18,449 nucleotides of DNA from an uncultured Pseudomonadota bacterium (GCA_946885605.1 CAMPGR010000075.1:1-18449), one strand, 5' to 3'. Shown: positions 6,989 through 14,158, counted from the stretch's first letter. Numbers and translations are program-made. Notes: generated from the letters alone by a model not told the origin.

Positions 6989-9079
6989 TCAGAACCTGAG
7001 CTCGGCACTGATCCCCACGAGGAAATTGCGCTCGGGCGCGGGCTCGTAGAAGCGGCCGTTCGCTTCCGAAACGATGACCGAGCCGATGTACTGGCGGTCG
7101 GTGACGTTATCGACGCGTACGAACTCGGAAAGCCGCCAGTTTTTCCCGCGCTGCTCGAAGCCTGCGCGAACGTTCCATACCGTGTAGGCGGGCGCGAACT
7201 CGCTGTTGGCATCGTTCACGTACACCTTCCCGTTGCGCCGGCCTTCGATCGCGGCGTGAAAGCCGCTCGGCGCGTGGCGCCAGAGCAGTTCGCCAAAAAG
7301 CGTGTAGGGCGGCACGCCGGGCAGGCGGTTGCTTGCTGGGACGAGCTCCGTGCCGCCGCTCGTGAAGGGCTCGGTGAACTTAGCGTCGAGCAAGGTGTAA
7401 GCGACCGTCGCCTGGATGGAGCGCGCGAAGCGGCTTTCCCACAGCAGCTCGAGGCCCTCGCGCCGCGTCCGCGCAGCGTTCCTGAAGTCGGTGCGCCCGC
7501 CGCTTGAGCTGTTCACCACGATCTCGTCTTTGACGTCGATGTGAAAGAGCGCGACGTTGACCCGGCTCGCCGTTCCGACAAGCGCTTTCACGCCCGCTTC
7601 GTAGTGGGTGCTGCGCGCCGGCTTGAGCGCGAAATTGAGCCCCGTCGCCCCGCCCGGCCGGTAGGCGAGCTCCGCGAAGGTGGGCGTCTCAAAGCCCCTG
7701 CCGGCGTTGGCGTAGAGATTCACGCTCGGCGTCAGGCGAAAAGTGACGCCGGCAACCGGCGTGGTCCGAACGAAATCTACCGTGCCGCTGTCATCCGGGT
7801 TGCCTGCAGTGACGAAATGATCCTCGGACTCGAACCGGACGCGGCTGTGGCGCACGCCAGCCAGGACGTTCCAGCGCGCGGCCATGGCCCACTCGGCCTG
7901 CGCGTAGAAGTCCGTATTGCTCACGGTGTCGTCCTCGTCGCGCTTGAGCTCGCCTGCTACGCCTAAATTGTTGATGAATCCCTTGCGGCGCTCCGCCATG
8001 CGGTCATAATCCGCCCCGACGCTCATGAGCAGCGGCGCATTCGCGAGCGTCGTCTCGCGAGTGAGGCGCAATCCCGCGCCCCCGTAGCCGCGATCGAGAT
8101 CCACGACCCCGCCGGAATGCGTCGGCGCGCTCTGGAAGACGAGCGGTATGGCGAGATACTGCGTCACCTGCCGATCGCCGCCATAGATGCGCGCCTGCAG
8201 CGTGTCGTGCGCTGAAAGCGGGAGGTCGTACACCACTCCGGTCTGGTTCTGCGCGACGCTCTTGCGCGTATTGAAGGCGAGCGCGTTGGTTCCCGCCTGC
8301 CGGCGATCCTGCGCAACCTGCTGCGCGGTGAGCCCCAGCGGATCCTGGGTTTCCGGCTGGTCAAGAGCGTTCACGACGAAGGTGAAGCGACCGCGTGCGC
8401 CAGCGTCGAGCTTGAACTTCGCATTCAAGTGATCGCGCCGCGCGGCGCTGTGCTCGCGGTAGCCGTCGGTATCGAAACGCGAGGCATCGGCGAGGTAGTT
8501 GAAAGCGCCGCGCGTGCCGCCGTACTGGAGACCGAGCTTGCGCGTGCCGTAGCTTCCCGCAAACAGATCGCCCGAGAGTGTCGGCTCGGGCGGGCCATCG
8601 GCGGTGAAGATCTGGATGACCCCACCGGATGCGTTGCCGTACAGGCTCGAAAAGGGGCCGCGCATGACCTCGATGCGCTCGGCGGAGGAGAGGTTGAACG
8701 AGGCGGCCTGACCCTGGCCGTCGGGCATGGTGGCGGGAATGCCGTCGGCGATGAGACGCAGTCCGCGTACGCCGAAGGTCGAACGCGCGCCGAAGCCCCG
8801 CGAGGAAATCTGCAGGTCCTGCGCATAGTTCTGGCGATTCTGCACGACGACGCCCGGCACGCGATTGAGCGTCTCGGAGAGGTTCACTTGCGGGTTGTCC
8901 TCGCGGATGACGTGCCCGCTCACGACGTCGATCGACACCGGCAGGTCGAAACTCCCGTGCTCGACCCGCGTCGCGCTCACCGTCACTTCCGGCAGCAGAG
9001 CAGGGGGCGTATCCTGAGCGGGGGCGAGCGTGGCGGCACAGAGCGGGATCGCGGCAGCGGGTCGCAGGCGTGTCAGCAT
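6989..9079 (-). CDS. TonB-dependent outer-membrane receptor, YncD/PqqU-like
   Basis: A 696-residue receptor. Residues 1-21 form a signal peptide with likely cleavage after APA. VTVSATR follows (32-38) as the TonB-box region, then the plug domain (about 45-158) with LSETLNRVPGVVVQNR, ISSRGFGARSTFGVRG, GIPATMPDGQGQ and RIEVMRGPFSSLYGNASGG. The remainder is the 22-strand barrel, with the typical late motif RGFETPTFAEL and a terminal phenylalanine (SAELRF). From memory the plug motifs and total length resemble E. coli YncD/PqqU, reported as a PQQ receptor, but the substrate here cannot be fixed by sequence reading. The gene lies upstream of thiS on the same strand with a promoter between, so a thiamine-related substrate is not supported by an operon. 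It is divergent from tRNA-Gly; no good promoter or ribosome site was recognised. Confidence 0.9.
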   Translation of the reverse strand: MLTRLRPAAAIPLCAATLAPAQDTPPALLPEVTVSATRVEHGSFDLPVSIDVVSGHVIREDNPQVNLSETLNRVPGVVVQNRQNYAQDLQISSRGFGARSTFGVRGLRLIADGIPATMPDGQGQAASFNLSSAERIEVMRGPFSSLYGNASGGVIQIFTADGPPEPTLSGDLFAGSYGTRKLGLQYGGTRGAFNYLADASRFDTDGYREHSAARRDHLNAKFKLDAGARGRFTFVVNALDQPETQDPLGLTAQQVAQDRRQAGTNALAFNTRKSVAQNQTGVVYDLPLSAHDTLQARIYGGDRQVTQYLAIPLVFQSAPTHSGGVVDLDRGYGGAGLRLTRETTLANAPLLMSVGADYDRMAERRKGFINNLGVAGELKRDEDDTVSNTDFYAQAEWAMAARWNVLAGVRHSRVRFESEDHFVTAGNPDDSGTVDFVRTTPVAGVTFRLTPSVNLYANAGRGFETPTFAELAYRPGGATGLNFALKPARSTHYEAGVKALVGTASRVNVALFHIDVKDEIVVNSSSGGRTDFRNAARTRREGLELLWESRFARSIQATVAYTLLDAKFTEPFTSGGTELVPASNRLPGVPPYTLFGELLWRHAPSGFHAAIEGRRNGKVYVNDANSEFAPAYTVWNVRAGFEQRGKNWRLSEFVRVDNVTDRQYIGSVIVSEANGRFYEPAPERNFLVGISAELRF

Positions 9080-9102
9080 CGTGAGCGAAGAGCGGACTTT
9101 GT

Positions 9103-9132
9103 TTGCGGCACGCGCGGATTTGCCACTAGAAT
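9103..9132 (+). promoter_or_regulatory. Promoter of the tRNA-Gly gene
   Basis: TTGCGG (9103-9108) and TAGAAT (9127-9132) are spaced by 18 bp, and the mature tRNA begins 12 bp after the -10 box. It lies in the 64-bp divergent gap to the receptor gene. Confidence 0.5.
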
Positions 9133-9143
9133 TCGCTCCTCGG

Positions 9144-9217
9144 GCGGGTGTAGTTCAATGGTAGAACATTAGCTTCCCAAGCTAAGAACGTGGGTTCGAT
9201 TCCCATCACCCGCTCCA
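9144..9217 (+). tRNA. tRNA-Gly (anticodon CCC)
   Basis: Complete cloverleaf. The acceptor stem GCGGGTG pairs with CACCCGC (9207-9213), the discriminator is T9214 and CCA is encoded at 9215-9217. The anticodon stem TTAGC/GCTAA (9169-9173/9181-9185) encloses the loop TTCCCAA, giving anticodon CCC at 9176-9178, which reads GGG. The T arm GTGGG-TTCGATT-CCCAT is standard. An integrase remnant begins 78 bp downstream, so the 3' end of this tRNA is a likely integration site. Confidence 0.96.
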
Positions 9218-9294
9218 ATTGTGGCTATAGTGGCTTGATCGAGCAGCAATAATTCTGTCACAAATGCCGAGCTCGGTCGTGGTGGCACACAACG

Positions 9295-9561
9295 GTGTCA
9301 CACACGGCGGAGTTTTTGGGAAATTGCCAGCATACCTGCATTTCTCAAGATCGGATTTACTACTTCCGAATCCGGGTTCCATTGGCCTTGGTGCCACTGA
9401 TAAAGGGCACCGAGCTTCGCCGTAGCCTGCGCACAAGCGATCGAGCGGACGCTATTGGACGCGCTCGAGTATTGGCCGTTAAGGCGGACCTGCTATTTGA
9501 ACGACTGAAAGCGATGAGAAAAAAGGGCACCGATAGGCGTGCGATTCGAACGACTAGATAA
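9295..9561 (+). pseudogene. Phage-type integrase, truncated N-terminal fragment
   Basis: The 88-residue frame reads LGNCQHTCISQDRIYYFRIR at its start, then PLIKGTELRRSLRTSDRADA and a long helix ending in LLFERLKAM. This resembles the N-terminal arm-binding region (DUF6538-like) of tyrosine recombinases found next to tRNA genes. A full integrase would be about 400 residues. The core-binding and catalytic (R...H-x-x-R...Y) domains are absent, and the frame ends in an unrelated tail (RRAIRTTR). The start is GTG at 9295. The fragment is the main evidence that the following region came in by site-specific integration. Confidence 0.7.
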
Positions 9562-9638
9562 CAGATCAAAGACGGTAGCCCAGATTATCTCTTGATGCTG
9601 AATAATTGCCCCCGTAGCCTTGGAACTGAGGCGACAAC

Positions 9639-9917
9639 TTGGTCGATTACAACCGGGCGTTGGACGTCTTGGCCGCATCAGAAATACATGGATCAAGACG
9701 AACTCTTTGTGTGACGTTATGCAATCCCGGTGTAGATCCGAGCGTGCCGATCGTCATTACGGAGTGCGGGAGACTGAGCGTCGTAGAAACCAGCGATCTT
9801 GGTGAGGCCCTGCTACGGCTCTACGAAGGCGTGCTTACGCAGGAGCAGATATACAAGTGGTTAGCGAGCCCTGGTCAGGCTCTAGCAACGGACTTACCGT
9901 TCCGGGCGTATGTGTAA
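9639..9917 (+). CDS. Hypothetical short reading frame
   Basis: A 92-residue frame (TTG start) with protein-like composition, including PIVITECGRLSVVETSDLGE and a helical stretch ALLRLYEGVLTQEQIYKWLA. I do not recognise it. There is no clear ribosome site and no ATG near the beginning, so it may be a fragment of a decayed gene. It overlaps a second weak frame (9857-10099) in another phase, and at most one of the two is likely to be expressed. Confidence 0.25.
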   Translation: MVDYNRALDVLAASEIHGSRRTLCVTLCNPGVDPSVPIVITECGRLSVVETSDLGEALLRLYEGVLTQEQIYKWLASPGQALATDLPFRAYV

Positions 9918-10099
9918 TCGTAGATACGCGAATGGGAAAGGAGACATGTGGTAATACGACCGTCCCGCGGTCGTCACGAGCCTTGATCGACGCTTCGTTA
10001 GGAATACGGAACCTAATTTTGGTCGAACCGTTTGACGGTGACGGCGGTAAAGTTTCGACCAGATGGTCTTTCTCCGGCCCGGGACTCATCAAGTGGTAG
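9857..10099 (+). CDS. Hypothetical short reading frame
   Basis: An 80-residue frame from GTG at 9857 with a plausible beta-rich C-terminal half (SLGIRNLILVEPFDGDGG, then STRWSFSGPGLIKW). It ends 31 bp before the start of the HExxH gene. No family was recognised and no ribosome site is visible. It could be a relic or a chance frame in this relatively AT-rich stretch. Confidence 0.22.
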   Translation: MVSEPWSGSSNGLTVPGVCVIVDTRMGKETCGNTTVPRSSRALIDASLGIRNLILVEPFDGDGGKVSTRWSFSGPGLIKW

Positions 10100-10130
10100 C
10101 CTTGTAATGGGTCTCGGTAAGGCCAAATCC

Positions 10131-10592
10131 ATGACAATAGACATGCAAGCCGCTTTCAGCGTGCTTTTGCCAAAGGCGATTACCTGGGCGGAGGACGAAG
10201 CAAAGGCTGCCATAGCAACGGGGCGAGCACTTTCAGCCGCGGAGGAGGACCTCGCGCGAAGCGTCGGCGTGGCGCGGCCTCAACTCATCCGTATCTCACT
10301 GGCAGAAACATTGTCCATGCCGGTCGATCCAATACTCCAGGATGCTGCCGTGCAGACCGGATTGCTTGGTCCCAACATGACCGGTCTCGCACTCGGGTAT
10401 GCTGTGTTTGCCCGTCGCGGCTACCACACCATGCGTCTCCTGTCGCACGAGTTCCGCCACGTTCACCAATATGAGCAGGCCGGTTCGATCGCCGCTTTTC
10501 TTTTGACTTATCTTCGCGAAATACTGCAATTCGGCTATGCCAATGCCCCTCTCGAGGTTGATGCTCGAGCCCATGAGCGCGATACGGTCTAG
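10131..10592 (+). CDS. Putative HExxH zinc metallopeptidase-like protein
   Basis: A 153-residue protein with no signal peptide. The clear signature is HEFRH (106-110) in the helix LLSHEFRHVHQYEQAG, which has the HExxH pattern of zinc metallopeptidases. A downstream acidic segment PLEVDARAHE (140-149) could provide the third ligand. The segment before the motif (LGYAVFARRGYHTM) may be a strand leading to the active-site helix. Similar short HExxH proteins of unknown substrate occur across Proteobacteria, but I cannot name the family. I choose ATG at 10131, which has TAAGG eight bases upstream; the frame extends further up without a good start. It sits alone, between weak frames and a tautomerase pseudogene. 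Whether it is catalytically active is unknown. Confidence 0.6.
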   Translation: MTIDMQAAFSVLLPKAITWAEDEAKAAIATGRALSAAEEDLARSVGVARPQLIRISLAETLSMPVDPILQDAAVQTGLLGPNMTGLALGYAVFARRGYHTMRLLSHEFRHVHQYEQAGSIAAFLLTYLREILQFGYANAPLEVDARAHERDTV

Positions 10593-10601
10593 CGCTTGAT
10601 C

Positions 10602-10944
10602 ATGCCATTCATCCACATCAGGTCAGCTCCCATTCTCGAAAAACTTGGACGTTCCGGCAGTCCTCGAAGGCCGTGCCGCAAGCATATTCACGCCACCTGG
10701 GAGTTTTTCAAGCCTGGTCACTATGCCGTCGCTGGAGAGACGCGGGATCAACAGCAACGAGCTTCTCATCCATGCTGGTGGACGTGTTGAGTCCGGATTT
10801 CAACGACGCTGACGCCGTAGCCCTGGAATGCGTCGCGACGAGCATCGCTCAACGGGTCAAGGTGGATCGAACAAACATCTTCATCAACCATCGCCACGCC
10901 ACTCCGGTATGGTGTTCGATGCTGGCCGGGTGGAGCGGTGGTAA
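10602..10944 (+). pseudogene. Tautomerase-family protein, broken by several frameshifts
   Basis: An intact relative would be about 115-120 residues, beginning MPFIHIRS with the catalytic Pro2 of 4-oxalocrotonate tautomerase-like enzymes. Pieces appear in order but in different phases: MPFIHIRSAP from 10602; LDVPAVLEG in a second phase near 10650; HATWEFFKPGHYAVAG back in the first phase near 10690-10735; then a phase change near 10772 to LVDVLSPDFNDADA...TSIAQRVKVDRTNIFINHRHA; then another near 10900 to SGMVFDAGRVERW and TAA at 10944. The total length of 343 bp is not a multiple of three. Such breakage points to a dead gene unless the sequence itself contains errors. The family identity is from memory of related proteins. 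Confidence 0.7.
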
Positions 10945-11042
10945 ACGTCGTCGGGCTCATTTTGGTGATCGCCTGCCTTATCGTATTGCTTCTACCCGCC
11001 ACACGGGCCGTGTGCTCACTATCCAACTCACATATGGTGTGA
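10938..11042 (+). CDS. Possible tiny single-span membrane peptide
   Basis: A GTG-started 34-residue frame reads VVNVVGLILVIACLIVLLLP followed by a short polar tail. The hydrophobic run is long enough for one membrane span. It overlaps the last bases of the tautomerase pseudogene and ends inside a small inverted repeat (11027-11043). A GGAG lies only two bases before the GTG, too close for a good ribosome site. It may be a chance frame. Confidence 0.2.
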   Translation: MVNVVGLILVIACLIVLLLPATRAVCSLSNSHMV

Positions 11043-11095
11043 GCGGTTCAGTTCCCATGACTTCTCGGGCACGATGTACTACACGCAGCACGCGC

Positions 11096-11129
11096 AATTC
11101 ATGAGCTGCCTCCGCTCGTGAATTTTTTT
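11096..11129 (+). terminator. Intrinsic (Rho-independent) terminator
   Basis: A ten-base-pair stem, AATTCATGAG paired with CTCGTGAATT (one G-U pair), closes a nine-base loop and is followed by a run of T to 11129. It ends transcription from the HExxH/tautomerase side before exoD. A smaller hairpin, CTCACA-TATGG-TGTGAG, lies at 11027-11043 upstream. Confidence 0.7.
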
Positions 11130-11220
11130 ATATCGCACTTCTCTTGCACGACATTGTCGTATTGCTATCAGGCGGCTGTGTCGGAAGTCGATATGACAAA
11201 AGCGTTGTTGCGTCGCAACC

Positions 11221-11805
11221 ATGACTCAAATCACTAATCTGCACCAGCTTCTCGATCGGATCGATGACGCCGTTGGCAGTGAGGAACGAGTGCGGTTAGG
11301 CGCGATCGTGCGTGTGATCGGGCGCCGTTCGTTCGGCCCCTTGTTGCTTCTCGCAGGTGTCATCGCGGTTTCTCCGGTGATAGGAGACATTCCCGGCGTT
11401 CCGTCTACCGTCGGAATTCTTGTGCTGTTGACTGCAGGTCAAATGCTGCTGCAGCGCGAGTATTTCTGGCTGCCACGGTGGATACTCGAGCGATCGGTGT
11501 CACGATCCACGCTGTGCAAGGCGCTCCAATGGTTGAAACGCCCAGCGCGAGTCATCGACCGCTTCCTGCGACCGCGCCTCACGGCTTTTACTTACCGAGC
11601 GGGGAGCTCTGTGATAGCGACTGTGTGCGTGTTGATTGCGGCTGCTATGCCAGCAATGGAGGTGGTTCCGCTTACGGCGAACGGCGCTGGCGCCGCCCTG
11701 ACCGCTTTTGGTTTGTCTTTGATTGCGCATGACGGCCTTCTCGCAATCGTCGCATTTGCTTTTACGGCCATTACGATCGGGGCTACGATTTACGTCTTAC
11801 TGTGA
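11221..11805 (+). CDS. exoD: ExoD family membrane protein
   Basis: A 194-residue protein of the exopolysaccharide synthesis ExoD family, named from a Sinorhizobium gene needed for normal exopolysaccharide and alkali tolerance; its molecular function is not established. A short N-terminal helical part (LHQLLDRIDDAVG) precedes hydrophobic segments at roughly 36-52 and 58-78, with the family-typical GDIPGVPSTVGILVLLTAGQ, a basic amphipathic stretch (about 85-125), and further segments at about 126-150 and 155-194. Length is close to the family norm near 200. It starts at ATG 11221 without an evident Shine-Dalgarno. It stands alone after an intrinsic terminator and is followed by about 255 bp in which I see no gene. 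Confidence 0.85.
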   Translation: MTQITNLHQLLDRIDDAVGSEERVRLGAIVRVIGRRSFGPLLLLAGVIAVSPVIGDIPGVPSTVGILVLLTAGQMLLQREYFWLPRWILERSVSRSTLCKALQWLKRPARVIDRFLRPRLTAFTYRAGSSVIATVCVLIAAAMPAMEVVPLTANGAGAALTAFGLSLIAHDGLLAIVAFAFTAITIGATIYVLL

Positions 11806-12060
11806 TGGGAAGCAAAGCAGGCGTGGGCACTGCATACATAGACCGCGGTACCGAGCTCGTGAGTCTCGCGAAGTGAGATTCGATCAGCAGCGCAACATGG
11901 TGCGCGAGCTCAATGCTCCAGCTTGTGGCACCTGGCCGGGGCGGCGAACTTCGGCCTCCGGCGGCCCGTGGACGATTGCTTGGACGCCCGGTAATTGGCG
12001 TGATCTTGCAGCACATCGTTATTGACCGCATTGGAAAATTGAACGACGTTCTGCTCGAAA

Positions 12061-12498
12061 ATGTTTCAAGAAATCGTCATCTTCGACATCGATGGCACGC
12101 TCGCAGATGTGTCCGAGCGGATTCACCACGTTATGAAAAAGCCGAAGAACTGGCAGGCGTTCTTCGCCGGCATGGCACAGGATGAGGCAATCCACTCCAT
12201 GGTGAGGCTTTGCAACATCCTCTACGCCTCAGGTTTGCGTATGGTGCTTTGCTCCGGTAGAAGCGAGGAGCACCGCGGAGAAACGGTCGCATGGCTCGCC
12301 CGGCGCGGGGTTAAGTATCACGAACTCCTCCTGCGAAGAGGCGGAGACAGGCGAAGCGATGTGGTGGTCAAGCGCGAGATGTTGGCGAACGTCGACAAGG
12401 CCAGCATTCTTTTCGTTGTCGAAGACAGAAGCCGGGTAGTCGAGATGTGGCGCTCCGAAGGGCTCGTCTGCCTGCAATGCGCGCCGGGCGAATTCTGA
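12061..12498 (+). CDS. HAD-family phosphatase, polynucleotide kinase 3'-phosphatase-like
   Basis: A 145-residue minimal HAD hydrolase. Motif I is FDIDGT (8-13) with nucleophile D9 and acid/base D11, motif II is LCSGRS (63-68), the motif III lysine is K104 in VVVKREML, and motif IV is the acidic pair E121-D122 in VVEDRSRVVEMW. The cap is small, between WQAFFAG and HSMVRL. The layout (FDIDGTLAD...CSGRSEEHR...VKREML...VVEDR...W) resembles the 3'-phosphatase half of phage T4 Pnkp and similar phage-encoded HAD proteins. A role in nucleic-acid end processing is possible but unproven. There is no kinase domain. It starts at ATG 12061 without a strong ribosome site and stands alone in the accessory region, consistent with phage-derived cargo. 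Confidence 0.75.
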   Translation: MFQEIVIFDIDGTLADVSERIHHVMKKPKNWQAFFAGMAQDEAIHSMVRLCNILYASGLRMVLCSGRSEEHRGETVAWLARRGVKYHELLLRRGGDRRSDVVVKREMLANVDKASILFVVEDRSRVVEMWRSEGLVCLQCAPGEF

Positions 12499-12693
12499 TC
12501 CGAGGGCGAGTGCATGAAACGGCCCTAGCTCCACACCTTATCGCGCTCGATGCGGCGCCGCTTTTTGGTGGCAAGCGGTCAAACTGAGAAACGGCTCGGG
12601 ACAGTTGATTAGTTGAACGGTGATCCACGTTCAAGCTAATTATGAAATACAGGGATCGAAACAGCATTGAATGACATGTTCTGACATTAACCT

Positions 12694-12912
12694 ATGGCTG
12701 AGCGGCGTATCGTAGGTTTTCATCTGGACGGCGAAAACCATTGGGTCGCGCAGCTTGAGTGCGGACATAGTCAGCACGCGCGGCATAATCCTCCGTGGAT
12801 AAATCGACCTTGGGTCGTGACCCCTGAGGGCCGAGCCGAAGCTTTAGGCCGGCGCCTTATCTGCACGAAATGCGATTCGGGTGCGCCGCCAGATCCTCGT
12901 CCAGCATCCTGA
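12694..12912 (+). CDS. DUF3565 small putative metal-binding protein
   Basis: A 72-residue protein matching the DUF3565 pattern: IVGFHLDGENHWVAQLECGH, QHARHNPPW, NRPWV and a C-terminal C-x2-C (C57, C60). Together with C23, H25, H28 and H31 these could form one metal site, probably zinc (inference). Function is unknown. It starts at ATG 12694 and has no clear ribosome site or operon partner. About 195 bp upstream, after the HAD gene, hold no gene that I can see. Confidence 0.7.
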   Translation: MAERRIVGFHLDGENHWVAQLECGHSQHARHNPPWINRPWVVTPEGRAEALGRRLICTKCDSGAPPDPRPAS

Positions 12913-12930
12913 GGTTTCGTAGTGATGGCG

Positions 12931-12944
12931 CAGTCGCGCGACTG
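12931..12944. repeat. 14-bp perfect palindrome
   Basis: CAGTCGCGCGACTG is a perfect inverted repeat 18 bp after the DUF3565 stop. Its 10-bp core GTCGCGCGAC is the same as that of the two palindromes upstream of the KaiC-like gene. It may be an operator or a chance GC-rich palindrome. Confidence 0.25.
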
Positions 12945-13172
12945 GCGGTCCTTTTTCTTGCCGGTCCCCACGCTGGGCTTTTCCCCAAACTGAAGTCGCC
13001 ATCATTGCTTTATCTTGATTGCAGTTTTCGTCTTTCCCCCGTAGTCACTGCGAGAAAGGTATGGAAGCGTAGCTGATCCGCTACAGCTAATTCGAGAATT
13101 AACGACATGACGGGCGGCAATAGCCCCGGCTACATTGACACGTTGCTTGTCAAAACCACTGGGAGGGCAGTT

Positions 13173-13376
13173 GTGCCGACAATTTCAGAGCGTCTTGCTG
13201 CGCTCTACGAACAAATCACACCAGAAGCGCTGGAGACCATGCAAAAGAACGCCGATACGCTGACCGATCCAGAGCTCTTGGGCAAGCTTGAAGCCGCCTC
13301 CAAACCGCTTACGCGCGCTGTTGTGCTAACTGCTATTGTCGATTCGGTGCTGCGGAATCGGGGCAAGCGCCAATAA
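13173..13376 (+). CDS. Small hypothetical helical protein
   Basis: From GTG at 13173 it encodes 67 residues (PTISERLAALYEQITPEALE, then NADTLTDPELLGKLEAASKP, ending LRNRGKRQ). The composition is mostly amphipathic helix, with no membrane span and no cysteine. I choose this start because GGGAGGG lies at the right distance (5-6 bases). The frame is open further up to ATG 13107, giving 89 residues, but that start has no ribosome site. No family was recognised. It is followed closely by a broken reading frame and could have shared a transcript with it. Confidence 0.45.
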   Translation: MPTISERLAALYEQITPEALETMQKNADTLTDPELLGKLEAASKPLTRAVVLTAIVDSVLRNRGKRQ

Positions 13377-13390
13377 TCGGGCAAAGAAGC

Positions 13391-13628
13391 GTGAGTGTCA
13401 CATCACTGCCGATGAGGCGTGCCGAGCAGCAAGCGCTCACGGCTTACGTGCTGCTGGCGCGCGACCCGATGGAGTTTCTCGATTACTACTACTTTGCGTG
13501 ACGAGGCCAGGCGCGACGGCTACTACGCAAAATGTAGTCACGGAAGCGCTGATTTGAGCGAGCGCGACCGCGAATGCGAACGGAACAAGCTGGGACTTAA
13601 GGTGATCGCGTGCACGCGCGGGAACTAG
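13391..13628 (+). pseudogene. Possible small gene split by a frameshift
   Basis: The first part (from GTG 13391 or ATG 13412) reads MRRAEQQALTAYVLLARDPM then EFLDYYYF and stops at 13501. The next phase continues at once as LRDEARRDGYYAKCSHGSAD, then LSERDRECERNKLGL, to a stop at 13628. A one-base change in the run TACTACTACTTTG near 13493 would join them into a protein of about 70-78 residues. Both halves are protein-like, but I do not know the family. This could be a dead gene or a sequencing error. Confidence 0.35.
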
Positions 13629-13914
13629 CGTTGCAGCGACAACCAGTACTGCGGCGCGCCAAGCGACCCTGATCTCTTTCAGCTTGCTCGTCTCGATCGT
13701 CGCGCATGGCTATAACAGCCGGGCGCAGTACCAAGTAGGACCCTCGATAACGCCGCCGAGTTTGGCGAAGAGGATGCTTAACGTATAGGGTAGTCGAAAC
13801 GCTGGGTTCCGAATAGCACGCGGCTGGTCCTTTTGTAGCGATCCCGCGACTTTAAATGGACGCGATAATCGATCATCATATTTCAATCCCATATCCGTCC
13901 CGGAGAATTCAGTA
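13629..13914. other. Non-coding stretch
   Basis: About 286 bp with no supported gene on either strand. One weak 74-residue minus-strand frame crosses it, but it has no ribosome site, runs into the next gene and was not accepted. A GGAGA ribosome site for the following gene lies at its end. Confidence 0.4.
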
Positions 13915-14133
13915 ATGAGTCTGGACGAACGCATCGCGACGCTGAGCGCCAGGGCGAGCTACGGGGCGTGGACGTACCTGCAGCGTCTGCGTAACCACCC
14001 GAAGCTTCCCGAGCTGCTCGCAAGCCTCGAGCAGCTCGACGGAACGCTTGCGGAAACCGACATTGAGCAGGCCTTCAGGCGTTTGATGGTGCAGGCGTCG
14101 GGCAAGTCTTCCCGGCCTATTCCACACACCTAG
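13915..14133 (+). CDS. Small hypothetical helical protein
   Basis: A 72-residue protein (MSLDERIATLSARASYGAWT, followed by YLQRLRNHPKLPELLASLEQ and an acidic-to-basic helical tail). It has a good ribosome site, GGAGA nine bases before the ATG. It has no membrane span, no cysteine and no recognised family. It converges on the winged-helix regulator with a 25-bp gap. Size and helical character resemble the small protein at 13173, but I see no shared motif. Confidence 0.5.
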   Translation: MSLDERIATLSARASYGAWTYLQRLRNHPKLPELLASLEQLDGTLAETDIEQAFRRLMVQASGKSSRPIPHT

Positions 14134-14158
14134 CGCGGCGCGCCTGCCGAATTCCTGT

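Larger units (their letters stand above)
9218..14158. mobile_element. Decayed tRNA-Gly-associated genomic island (right edge undefined)
   Basis: The stretch begins at the tRNA 3' end with an integrase N-terminal stump. Compared with both flanks it is visibly richer in A and T, loosely packed, and holds orphan genes and pseudogenes with no shared pathway. These features fit an old integrated element that has lost most of its mobility genes. I looked for a second copy of the tRNA 3' end (the CCCATCACCCGCTCCA segment) in the window and found none, so the right boundary is a guess set at the end of the AT-rich part. Confidence 0.4.

Noticed and set aside
11806..12060. Small coding frames between exoD and the HAD gene
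   Set aside because: Short stretches look protein-like (for example LGRPVIGVILQHIVIDRIGK), but no frame has a start with a ribosome site or a family match.
13710..13934. 74-residue minus-strand frame in the gap before the small helical gene
   Set aside because: It has no ribosome site, overlaps the start of a better supported gene and has no recognised motif, although its composition is fairly protein-like.
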